Assembly (NCBI GenBank): GCA_023228885.1
Contig: JALOAJ010000009.1
Location: forward strand, 14,221 to 78,220
DNA length: 64,000 nucleotides
Origin: Bacillota bacterium
GTDB lineage: Bacteria > Bacillota > Clostridia > Monoglobales > Firm-18
Direction of reading: 5' to 3'
Part shown: positions 38,957-47,152 of the stretch, one piece after another
How positions within the stretch are numbered: the stretch's first letter is position 1
Layout: every line of letters starts with the position of its first letter
Translations under genes and position numbers: made by a program
Notes under the pieces: model-generated
Seen by the model: the letters and a program-made list of their open reading frames with translations, nothing else
The model's database searches: none
What the model was told of the DNA's origin: nothing

Positions 38957-41900
38957 TTAATAGGTCTTCTTAAATATCGAAGAATTAATTATAGGTTGAA
39001 GACTCTCCACTTTATTCCATGACAACACCTTGCATGTAACATTAGACGTTTTTCCACCGCAGTCTACATCAAAAGATTTTTCACTATTTCCATAAGGAAT
39101 TACCTGCTCTCTGTATAGTTTTAAATTTAAAAGTTTGTTTGTTTCAGCATCATACATCGCTAATATAATATCAATAATTTTTTCTTCTCCGTTATTAACA
39201 AAATCAATATTTGCCGTCCATGTATTTCCGTCTATGCTAAAGAAATCGTCCACAACAGTATAATCAAAATCTAAAATTTTCTCCGTCTTTGCTACGGCAA
39301 GGCTGGAGTTGTTTAATACATTTACATCATCTTCAGCTACCACCGTAACATAATATTTTGCAATACCCGACTGTGAAAATTCGTTAATGTCAATCGGCTC
39401 GGCAAAACTGAATACTTCGTTTGCAAGCACATCGTCAAAAGTTTTTTCCAATACAACCTCACCGTCTTCGGTATCTTTATGCACCCTGACAATCATTCTG
39501 TCAGAATCCACAGAGCCTGCATTGTGAACTACAACATTCAGCCAATATTCGTCATCATTCTTTATAAAATAAGATTCTGTAATCGAGGCATCAATTTGAC
39601 CGATTATTATCGTACGGCTGTTGTCACTTTCATCAAAATCCGCAACATTTTTAGGTAGGATTTTAAAAGAAATCTCTTTTGCACCTGCAACCTCCGGTCT
39701 GTACGAGAAAGTAATGTTTTTACTATCTCCGGCTTTTAAAACTTCGTCACCACGCTCTACGGTTGCTTTTAATGTACTTCCCTCATAAATGTAAATATCA
39801 TAACCTGAAATTTCTTCTTCCCCGATATTATATAATGTACAAGTGATAGGTGCAACCCCTGCCATTGTGTATATACTATCGTCATAAAAAATATTGTTTT
39901 CGGAAACAGCAAGATTATAGCTTGGAGTTATCTCTGTCACATACAAATCATTCTGTCCGCCTGTATAACTAAGCACACCACCGTTGTCAATAATTTCAAT
40001 CGGCTGCTCGGTCAGATAAGCCGCTACAAATTTACCATCGCCTTTTAATACAATGCTTGGACGTTTGACATTAAACTCACCGTCTATCATTGTCATTTTT
40101 TCGCTCCATAAGCCGCCATTATAGCGAACTCCGCAAAGCGCATTGTAACCATCTACAGACTCAACCCAGCACAAATATAGCTCATCACCCTGTTGTGTAA
40201 ATACAGGTGAAGTTTTGAAATCATCACCCGTTTCAATTTCTGTAATTTCTTCGTTGCCATTAAAACTGCTTGTTACGGTAAGCTTTCCATTTTGGTTAAA
40301 AGTAGCAAGCAAATACTCATTGTTGCAATGTGTTAGTTTATATTGCTCTACGTTGGTATCGGAGACAGGCTGCACCTTGTCGTCAGCCGTAGATACCATA
40401 AACAGCTTACCGTCACGACGGAATAAAATCAGACCTTCACTGCCATCGAAGGCTGCCTCGATTCTGCTGACCTGTCCTATATCAGAAACAGTCTTTGTTT
40501 CACCCCAAGAGGAGCCATCGAATATTTTGTAACAGATGTCCGTTGTTCCGATATTTCCCATCACATCGGATTCACTGTTAGTAATCCATGCCACCAAACG
40601 TTTGTTGCCATGCTCCGCAACCACAGGGGCAAAATCGGCAACAGAGTTGTTTGTCATTGCAGTTGGGGTACTCCAACCGCTTCCGTTAAAAGAGGAATAA
40701 TATATTTCCGACTCTTTCATAACAGTTTTAAAATTTGTAATATTTGCGGGTAGATTAGATTTTGTTTTTTCCCACACCAAAGAAGTACCGTCAAAATAAA
40801 AGCCCGAATCCATAGTACCTGTATCATTGATAGCCTTTGGCAAGGTCCAATTTGTACCATCAAATGTGCTGTACACTAATTTTAGAGCATCCGAATCGGC
40901 ACGTTTTTCATCAAACACCGTATAAACCAATACCGGTACACCATTTATAATTTGTATTGCGGGTTGAGTGGAAACGAAAGTGTTTTGGTGAATCAGCCTT
41001 GTGTCTTTATTTGAAAGCACAGAGGAAAATAGCGATATTTTTGGCGTATCCCCAACAAATCCGCTTGGGTTTTCTAAAAAGCCTCGTCCAATCATTTGCA
41101 ATTCGGCATCACTTACACTCATTAGTCCTAAACTTCTCTTATCCCAATTAGGCCATTTAAAACTACCGACCTTTTGTTCTGCTGTTGCTTCTATAATCCA
41201 CAGCTTTGCTGTTGCGCGTGCACCATACTCCAGTTCAATAGTAGGTTTGAAGGATGCAGGATTGAATGTAACAGGCAGTTCAATTCCCGCTGTTCCGTAA
41301 ACACCGATTAGGACTTCAGCCCAATCTCCGGCACTTGCACCAATTCCGCCTCCAAGGTCTGCCTCAGCAGCAGCGGTTACCTTGCCGTCAAATCTTAAAC
41401 TATCTTTTTTACCTATTGCACTTATTTGTGCCGAAATTCCGGCACTAAGCTTTAGCTTAATTAAAATAGGAATAGCCCCGATAGGTGTAATAAGCATTGT
41501 TGTGTATTTATATTTAGCCAACTCACTCATCGGCATATCCTTTTCCTGTTTTGATGATGTGCTTTTGGAGTTACTGGTTGAAACACTAAAAGAACCCGTC
41601 CATTCTTCTTCGAAAAGGTTTTGAGTTGCAATATCTGTAAGCGGCACTTCAAGTTTTATACCATAGTTAACTCCTATGCTGTTTTTGCCTAACAGCTGCA
41701 ACTTTCCGTTCTCCTTTGAGTTGCTAAAAGCCTTTTTCACTTCAATGATCAACTTATCATCTTTAATGGAAAAACTGGCTGTATTTTTAATGATTTTATT
41801 TATTTCTTCCGTAAAGTCTAACTTAACCGTTGTGCTTTCCGAGTCGAAAAACGGAATGCCCGTTATGGGGGTACTTTCAAACTTGGGGAATAAGAATTCC

Positions 41901-44794
41901 AACTCCGCAGGAAGCACTTGAATGCCAAGCTTCAATGTTCTATTTGCTGTAGTTTTTCCGTCTGCTGTTATTGCTCTAATGATAAATTCTTCCCCCGCAT
42001 CAAAACCTTGACTAAGGGCAACTCTCATTTTGCCGTCTTGGTCAAATCTAAGTTCTTTTCCGCTGTTTTTGCCCCTAAGCACAACCTCGCCGGGGGATTT
42101 TCCGTTCCAGTCCACACTGCAACTAATCTTATACTTTTTCCTGTCTAATTTATCAAAATAAATCTTACCGCTGTTTAGCACATCTCTTGCAGGGCCGTTT
42201 CCCAAATCAACATCTACATAGTTTATATAAATAGAGTTGGGGTCTTTGGGTTTTAAGACGATACTATATCCTCGACTGCTATAAATATAAGGCCATGTAG
42301 TTCTAAAATAACCCGTTGCCTCTGCCGTAACCTTAGTTTTCGTGTTGGTTGCCACATTAAATTCCGCCATGCCCTCACTGTTAGTCTGTTTGGTCTGCCC
42401 TTCGATTGTAACCGTTGCATTGGGAATAGGCTGATTTGTTTTATCCTCAACGACCTCGATTTTTACATTGGATATCCGTCCACTGTTTTGACTGCCCCCT
42501 GTTTGAATGGCAATGGCGTTTTCAAGACCAGTTATGGTAGACCAAAAATATTGCTTTCCTATTAGGGGTAGGCCTACAGGGTAGTAACAGTATGATTTTA
42601 TTGTTATGTTGTCGCTCAAAAGCCCCAAAAACCCTCCGACATATACCTCGTATTCGCCTATTATTGCAAAAATATTGCCGCTTACAACGCAGTCTGATAT
42701 GGTTGTGCCATCCCAAGCACTCCCTATAAGTCCTCCTGCATAGGCATCGGAACCTGCACTTTCAATAGAAACATTGCCGCTTGCAACACAGTCTGATATG
42801 GTTGTGCCATCCAAAGCACTCCCTATAAGTCCTCCTGCATAGGCATCGGAACCTGCACTTTCAATAGAAACATTGCCGCTTGCAACACAGTCTGATATGA
42901 TTGTGTCATCTCCAGTTCTCCCCATAAGCCCTCCTGCATAGGCATTGGAACCTGCACTTTCAGCGGAAACATTGCCGCTTGCAACACAGTCTGATATGAT
43001 TGTATCATCACCGGCACTCCCCATAAGTCCTCCTGCATAGGCAGAGGAACCTGCACTTTCAGCGGAAACATTGCCGCTTGCAACACAGTCTGATATGATT
43101 GTATCATCACCGGCACTCCCCATAAGTCCTCCTGCATAGGCAGAGGAACCTACACTTTCAGCGAAAACATTACTGCTTGTTGTGCAGTTTGATATAATAG
43201 TTATACCATAGGCATATCCCACAATTCCACCGGCATAGGCAGAGGAACCTACACTTTCAGCGAAAACATTACTGCTTGTTGTGCAGTTTGATATAATAGT
43301 TATACCATAGGCATATCCCACAATTCCACCGGCATAGGCAGAGGAACCTACATTTTCAGCAGAAACATTGCCACTTACAGTGCAGTTAGATATGGTTGCC
43401 CCGTCGGTATAACTAACAATTCCTCCTGCTAAGACACGGGCATATGCTCCTGCACTTTCAGTGGAAACATTGCCGCTTACTGTGCAATTTTCTATAATTG
43501 TTTCCTCAGCAAATACCACAACTCCTCCAATGTCTGCATTTTTACTTTTAACAGAAACATCGCCACTTAAAATACAGCTTGATATGGTTGAATTATGTGA
43601 ACGTAATGTAATTCCGCCGGCAGAATCAATGTAGTTACTTTGAGTATTAGAAAACGAAGAAATATTTCCAATTACTATACAATTTTCTATGGTTGAATTA
43701 TCTGAACTTGATGTAATTCCCGCAGCACCAGCACTTGCGACGGCATGTTTTTCTATACCTTCAGCAGAAACATCACCCCGTACCGTACAATTTTCTATGG
43801 CTGTATGCAAGGCTACCGACACAATTCCACAGGCATCGGCAAAGGAATCAATCCCTTTGGCATAAACGCTACTATTCATTAAACAGTTTGCTATAGTTGT
43901 ATGTTCAACAAAACTTGCAATTCCACCGGCATAGGCATAGGAATCTATACTTTCATAGGAATCTATACTTTCGGCGGAAATATCACCGCTTACTGTGCAG
44001 TCGGATATGGTTGTATTATACGCATACCCCGTAATTCCTCCGGCATCGACATGTCGATATTCTCCTATACCTGTGTATGTGCTTTCGACGGCGATATCAC
44101 CACTTACTGTGCAGTGTTCGATATTTGTATTTAAAGCTACCCCAACAACCCCACCAACATCTGCATAAGAATTAGTCGTGATGTTGATATTCATTTGGCT
44201 TATTTTAAGGTTTTGTAAAATAGCGTTTTCCGTAAATCCAAATAACCCTGCAACAACATCTATACCCTCTGTGATGTAAATGGATAATTTTTCAATGATA
44301 TAATTGTTTCCGTCTAAACTTCCTTTAAAGGGAAACTCATATTCGTCGCCAATCGGTTCCCAATTTCCCCATGTTGATAAGTCAATATCATTATTCAGTA
44401 TGTAATGGGCGGATAGGTCATTTCGTATCCCATCTAACTGTGCCGCTGTTTTAATCTGATAGGGATTTTGCTCTGTACCGTCGCCCCCTGCAAAGCTTCC
44501 AGACTGCAAAACAACTGCCGATTGCGGAATAGATTTCACATCTGAATTTTCTACATTACCAACTGTTTCCTTCATCTGCTCCCGTCGCTCTTGTATGCGC
44601 TTTATATGCTCTGCTTGTTCCTCCTCCATACGCTTACGTTCAGCTTCTCGGTGTTTTTCCTCCTCAAGCCGTTCCATTTCCATTTCCTCTATGGAAATAA
44701 GCTTTGCACTTTCTTCTGCATATACGGCAAGATTTGAAACAGAACCCACCATCAGTACTGCCATCAGTAGAATTGACACAATTTTTTTAACCAT
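38957..44794 (-). CDS. giant secreted GLUG-repeat protein
   Basis: About 1945 residues from ATG 44794 (GGGAGG 7 bases upstream). Signal peptide, a charged coiled coil (~30-75, rich in E/R/K), then ~680 residues of tandem GLUG-type beta-helix repeats ('AGGLMGSAG..TIISDCVASG' pattern). These are followed by a carboxypeptidase-regulatory-like domain (VEDKTNQPIPNATVTIEG), several beta domains, a six-blade-like region (40.1-41.0 kb), a CARDB-like domain, and the C-terminal domain ending KVLSWNKVESLQPI that occurs in polysaccharide-operon proteins here. GLUG repeats are known in surface adhesins. No LPxTG or SLH anchor is seen. Likely an exported adhesin or scaffold; function inferred. Confidence 0.8.
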   Translation of the reverse strand: MVKKIVSILLMAVLMVGSVSNLAVYAEESAKLISIEEMEMERLEEEKHREAERKRMEEEQAEHIKRIQERREQMKETVGNVENSDVKSIPQSAVVLQSGSFAGGDGTEQNPYQIKTAAQLDGIRNDLSAHYILNNDIDLSTWGNWEPIGDEYEFPFKGSLDGNNYIIEKLSIYITEGIDVVAGLFGFTENAILQNLKISQMNINITTNSYADVGGVVGVALNTNIEHCTVSGDIAVESTYTGIGEYRHVDAGGITGYAYNTTISDCTVSGDISAESIDSYESIDSYAYAGGIASFVEHTTIANCLMNSSVYAKGIDSFADACGIVSVALHTAIENCTVRGDVSAEGIEKHAVASAGAAGITSSSDNSTIENCIVIGNISSFSNTQSNYIDSAGGITLRSHNSTISSCILSGDVSVKSKNADIGGVVVFAEETIIENCTVSGNVSTESAGAYARVLAGGIVSYTDGATISNCTVSGNVSAENVGSSAYAGGIVGYAYGITIISNCTTSSNVFAESVGSSAYAGGIVGYAYGITIISNCTTSSNVFAESVGSSAYAGGLMGSAGDDTIISDCVASGNVSAESAGSSAYAGGLMGSAGDDTIISDCVASGNVSAESAGSNAYAGGLMGRTGDDTIISDCVASGNVSIESAGSDAYAGGLIGSALDGTTISDCVASGNVSIESAGSDAYAGGLIGSAWDGTTISDCVVSGNIFAIIGEYEVYVGGFLGLLSDNITIKSYCYYPVGLPLIGKQYFWSTITGLENAIAIQTGGSQNSGRISNVKIEVVEDKTNQPIPNATVTIEGQTKQTNSEGMAEFNVATNTKTKVTAEATGYFRTTWPYIYSSRGYSIVLKPKDPNSIYINYVDVDLGNGPARDVLNSGKIYFDKLDRKKYKISCSVDWNGKSPGEVVLRGKNSGKELRFDQDGKMRVALSQGFDAGEEFIIRAITADGKTTANRTLKLGIQVLPAELEFLFPKFESTPITGIPFFDSESTTVKLDFTEEINKIIKNTASFSIKDDKLIIEVKKAFSNSKENGKLQLLGKNSIGVNYGIKLEVPLTDIATQNLFEEEWTGSFSVSTSNSKSTSSKQEKDMPMSELAKYKYTTMLITPIGAIPILIKLKLSAGISAQISAIGKKDSLRFDGKVTAAAEADLGGGIGASAGDWAEVLIGVYGTAGIELPVTFNPASFKPTIELEYGARATAKLWIIEATAEQKVGSFKWPNWDKRSLGLMSVSDAELQMIGRGFLENPSGFVGDTPKISLFSSVLSNKDTRLIHQNTFVSTQPAIQIINGVPVLVYTVFDEKRADSDALKLVYSTFDGTNWTLPKAINDTGTMDSGFYFDGTSLVWEKTKSNLPANITNFKTVMKESEIYYSSFNGSGWSTPTAMTNNSVADFAPVVAEHGNKRLVAWITNSESDVMGNIGTTDICYKIFDGSSWGETKTVSDIGQVSRIEAAFDGSEGLILFRRDGKLFMVSTADDKVQPVSDTNVEQYKLTHCNNEYLLATFNQNGKLTVTSSFNGNEEITEIETGDDFKTSPVFTQQGDELYLCWVESVDGYNALCGVRYNGGLWSEKMTMIDGEFNVKRPSIVLKGDGKFVAAYLTEQPIEIIDNGGVLSYTGGQNDLYVTEITPSYNLAVSENNIFYDDSIYTMAGVAPITCTLYNIGEEEISGYDIYIYEGSTLKATVERGDEVLKAGDSKNITFSYRPEVAGAKEISFKILPKNVADFDESDNSRTIIIGQIDASITESYFIKNDDEYWLNVVVHNAGSVDSDRMIVRVHKDTEDGEVVLEKTFDDVLANEVFSFAEPIDINEFSQSGIAKYYVTVVAEDDVNVLNNSSLAVAKTEKILDFDYTVVDDFFSIDGNTWTANIDFVNNGEEKIIDIILAMYDAETNKLLNLKLYREQVIPYGNSEKSFDVDCGGKTSNVTCKVLSWNKVESLQPIINSSIFKKTY
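42640..43430. repeat. 99-bp tandem repeats within the GLUG gene
   Basis: Units beginning with TCCTCCTGCATAGGC start at 42731, 42830, 42929, 43028 and 43127, each exactly 99 bp (33 residues) apart, with few differences. Two further near-identical 99-bp units follow to ~43340. The high DNA identity shows recent duplication and predicts length variation between strains. Confidence 0.85.
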
Positions 44795-44932
44795 CGTATA
44801 TCCTCCCTGTCTTTTCCTTTGCTTCTTTTTATATAGTTCCTCCGAAAACAAATTTTCCATTTTATTTTATCATATGGCTCCACAATCTGTAAACTAACTT
44901 AATTACAAATTGTGTTCTTATTAAATTTCAAC

Positions 44933-44968
44933 AAAGCAATTATAATTAACATAGAGGTGAATTGCTTT
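44933..44968 (+). promoter_or_regulatory. hairpin enclosing the ribosome-binding site of the RHH gene
   Basis: AAAGCAATT (44933-44941) and AATTGCTTT (44960-44968) are perfect inverted repeats. The loop holds the GAGGTG ribosome-binding site, and the right arm touches the ATG at 44969. A TATAAT just inside the left arm could be a -10 box. The structure, or a protein bound to it, could control expression. Confidence 0.45.
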
Positions 44969-45172
44969 ATGAAAGATAAATTTATAGTCACTTCCAAAAC
45001 CGAACATTCGGTTACAATGACCGCACGCATTGACAAGGAACTGAATGATAAACTTAAAAAGTTGGATTTTAAAAGCAACCGTTCCCGTAATGAACTAATT
45101 AATATGTCATTGCGCTATACTTTTCAAAACATCGAGTTTACTGAAAATATTGAAAAACAACTGGTAATATGA
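44969..45172 (+). CDS. small ribbon-helix-helix-like DNA-binding protein
   Basis: 67 residues with the pattern VTMTARIDKELNDKLKKL followed by SRNELINMSLRYTF, a typical ribbon-helix-helix fold (one strand, two helices) as in CopG/Arc regulators of plasmids and mobile elements. The ATG at 44969 has GAGGTG upstream. It stands at the left side of the mobile region next to a decayed copy of the 52-residue gene found beside the relaxase, so it may be an autoregulated control protein of an older element. Confidence 0.65.
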   Translation: MKDKFIVTSKTEHSVTMTARIDKELNDKLKKLDFKSNRSRNELINMSLRYTFQNIEFTENIEKQLVI

Positions 45173-45268
45173 CCAATGCAATTATTATACAGTACAACTG
45201 GTAAATTTTCAAGATAATTTTTCCATGTAATTACTGTTTAACATTGTTTTCGCTACCAGCTCCCCATC

Positions 45269-45427
45269 CTACTCTTTCTTTGGCTTCAGAGATTCTTTCC
45301 AATCCTCAAACTCCCGCTTGCCTTACGCGCTCTCAAAGAATTTCTGTATCTCAGGAAGTAGGCAGCGGGCAAGAGTTTCAATTTCGTGTTTTGGTATGTC
45401 AGCAGTATAATCTTTTTGCTTCCCCAT
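45269..45427 (-). pseudogene. decayed copy of the 52-residue mobile-element protein
   Basis: The minus-strand frame from ATG 45427 encodes IPKHEIETLARCLLPEIQKF, matching the intact gene at 60367-60525, with the same total length of 52 codons. Codon 35 (45323-45325) is TAA where the intact gene has GAG/GAA. A simple nonsense mutation inactivated this copy. Confidence 0.75.
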
Positions 45428-45840
45428 ACTGTCCCCTCTTTCCCATTCAAATTAACTCTAAAAAGATCCCCCTACTATATAAAGGAAAGAAGTAAGAGGT
45501 TTGCTAACCATAAAAACAAATATTTTTAAAAAGTTATAAAAATACACAAAAGCCATATTTGGTTTCTGGGCGTTTTACGATAGTTATTTAATATATGAAC
45601 TTAATTTGTATTAATAAATTCTGACTAAGCTCTTTAAAGCAGAAAAAAAAGGGTTTGGGCTTTGCCCAAGATTTAAAACTGTTTGTATATACAAGGGGGA
45701 AGCTTGCCGTCACCAAGATGACGTATATTTTAGTTCCCTTGCTAATTTTTTGACACGCCTGTTATTTTAGAAGATAACAAAAAAGCAGATGAATAAAATT
45801 GAAAATTACATTAAAAGTACTTTTAAATCACATAAAAATA
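45428..45840. other. non-coding stretch without recognised gene
   Basis: AT-rich sequence without an open frame of note. It contains a short GGGTTTGGGC/GCCCAAG dyad near 45650-45670. No promoter or RNA gene could be recognised. Confidence 0.5.
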
Positions 45841-45873
45841 CCCCACCTTGTTCCAAATTGGAATAAGGTGGGG
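45841..45873 (-). terminator. palindromic terminator
   Basis: CCCCACCTTGTTCCAA and TTGGAATAAGGTGGGG form a near-perfect hairpin, followed on the minus strand by TATTTTTATG. It starts a few bases after the stop at 45880. Confidence 0.65.
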
Positions 45874-45879
45874 CAATTA

Positions 45880-46191
45880 TTACGTTAAATCTTGATACAT
45901 AAGCCATTCTCGAATCACAGAACGAGTCATAGAATCTCTTGTTTTAGATTTTTTATAAAGATTTGTTTCCATTTCCCTTTGCTCATGTTCATAACTTTCC
46001 AAAAATTCAAACAGCCTTTCTTCTTCAAGTAATTGTAATATATATTCAGGTTGGTGTTCTTTCATATATTCAAACTTTGCATTTGCATATGGCGATAAAT
46101 CATATGGTACTATGTAATCAATGGGATTGTAAATTTCATTATCGTCAAGTTCGTAAATAAAGCCATTTTCATCAAATAAATACTTATCCAT
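45880..46191 (-). CDS. hypothetical protein
   Basis: 103 residues, highly charged and helical in its second half (LLEEERLFEFLESYEHEQRE), with no membrane segment or known motif. The ATG lacks a strong ribosome-binding site. The gene lies between two related 25-bp palindromes (45845-45869 and 46225-46249). Not recognised; possibly element-borne. Confidence 0.5.
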   Translation of the reverse strand: MDKYLFDENGFIYELDDNEIYNPIDYIVPYDLSPYANAKFEYMKEHQPEYILQLLEEERLFEFLESYEHEQREMETNLYKKSKTRDSMTRSVIREWLMYQDLT

Positions 46192-46224
46192 CGTATCAAC
46201 TTCTTCTGAAAACTAATTTCTGCG

Positions 46225-46249
46225 ACCTTATTCCAAGTTGGAACAAGGT
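46225..46249. repeat. 25-bp palindrome related to the one at 45845
   Basis: ACCTTATTCCA(A)GTTGGAACAAGGT is a near-perfect palindrome differing by one base from the reverse complement of the palindrome at 45845-45869. It begins at the stop codon of the upstream gene and lies ~35 bases before the next start. It could be a terminator lacking a T-run, or a protein-binding site. Confidence 0.55.
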
Positions 46250-46554
46250 TAGTTTATAAATCCAAATTGTTTTAATAGAAAAATGCAATCGACATATCCT
46301 TGAAAATACACAGCAGTCTGTTCTATAGTATGAGTACCACTCTCAACTTCCATAAAATCCTTTATTGTCTGTTTTTGCTTAAAGGTTATCTCTAAAGTAT
46401 CAGTGTCAAGGAATTTTATTAATTCATCGTTTAATGCTAACCCCTTAGATAACATTTTTGCATAATCAGTATTGCACTTTCGCAACCTTACTAACGAATC
46501 ACTAATTGTTTCGGCAAGTAATGTGTTTAAGTTTATTGAAAAGCTATTTTTCAT
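46249..46554 (-). CDS. hypothetical helical protein
   Basis: 101 residues from the ATG at 46554, which has GGGGA 9 bases upstream (an earlier ATG has none). Predicted mostly helical with a central FKQKQTIKDFMEV stretch; no known domain. Its stop overlaps a palindrome. It lies between the 103-residue gene and the first XRE-recombinase pair, transcribed away from them. Confidence 0.55.
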   Translation of the reverse strand: MKNSFSINLNTLLAETISDSLVRLRKCNTDYAKMLSKGLALNDELIKFLDTDTLEITFKQKQTIKDFMEVESGTHTIEQTAVYFQGYVDCIFLLKQFGFIN

Positions 46555-46745
46555 AGATGTTAGTCCCCTTTCTATAAATGTTGTTAACATAATACTATGA
46601 AGCTTACTTCGCGTCCAGCCGCAATTCCGGACAAATTTTCACTTGATGATCAGTGCAAAGCGCACAAAAGATATCCCTGTGAATATCACTACACTTACAT
46701 CATGGCAGAGATCCTTTTGTTATTTTTCTGAAGTCAATATATGTA

Positions 46746-46774
46746 TTGACTTATAACCGATTATTGATTATAAT
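46746..46774 (+). promoter_or_regulatory. promoter of the first XRE-recombinase pair
   Basis: TTGACT (46746-46751), 17-base spacer, TATAAT (46769-46774). The second pair has the same boxes and spacer length, and both have TATTGATTATAAT at the -10 region, a possible operator for the XRE protein. Confidence 0.75.
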
Positions 46775-46795
46775 ATATCCAAGGGGGAATTAGCT

Positions 46796-47152
46796 ATGAA
46801 GATTGTTGGAGAACGCTTACGTTCATTACGAGAGGGCATAAAACTTTCACAAGCAAAGCTAGCAAAATTAATTGGCACAACTCAGGCAAGTGTCAACAGA
46901 TATGAAGCATTGGCATCTGAACCGCCTTTAAAAACACTTTTATGGTATGCAGACCATTTTGATGTTTCTATGGACTATATTTTTGGCAGAACGGGCAAAC
47001 CTCAGGGAAAGTTATATGAGTATAAACCCAAAATAGTAAATAGCGAAGAAATGCAACAGTTTATCGAGATGTGTTTTGACCCGAATTCGCCGATGAATGA
47101 GAGGTTAAAGCAGACCTTAATTGAAATGATGGGGGAGGCTGAAAGCAAATGA
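46796..47152 (+). CDS. XRE-family repressor-like regulator
   Basis: 118 residues: N-terminal helix-turn-helix (LSQAKLAKLIGTTQASVNRY) of the Cro/C1 type, then YADHFDVSMDYIFGRT, typical of XRE regulators, and a short C-terminal tail. The ATG is 7 bases after GGGGGA. Its stop overlaps the recombinase start (ATGA), so both are translated together. Probably controls the recombinase through the promoter at 46746-46774. It differs from the copy at 50099-50455 at 10 of 118 positions. Confidence 0.88.
   Translation: MKIVGERLRSLREGIKLSQAKLAKLIGTTQASVNRYEALASEPPLKTLLWYADHFDVSMDYIFGRTGKPQGKLYEYKPKIVNSEEMQQFIEMCFDPNSPMNERLKQTLIEMMGEAESK

Noticed and set aside
42823..43137. Open frame with long internal repeats on the minus strand
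   Set aside because: It is another reading frame of the GLUG repeats, open only because the 99-bp unit is a multiple of three.
42640..43430. Possible CRISPR array because of regular repeats
   Set aside because: The units are contiguous 99-bp coding repeats with no unique spacers and no cas genes.
44595..44897. 100-codon plus-strand frame rich in Ser/Arg
   Set aside because: Antisense of the charged coiled coil of the GLUG protein; composition explains it.
45244..45495. 83-codon plus-strand frame
   Set aside because: It is antisense to the decayed 52-residue gene, whose homologue at 60.4 kb shows which strand codes.
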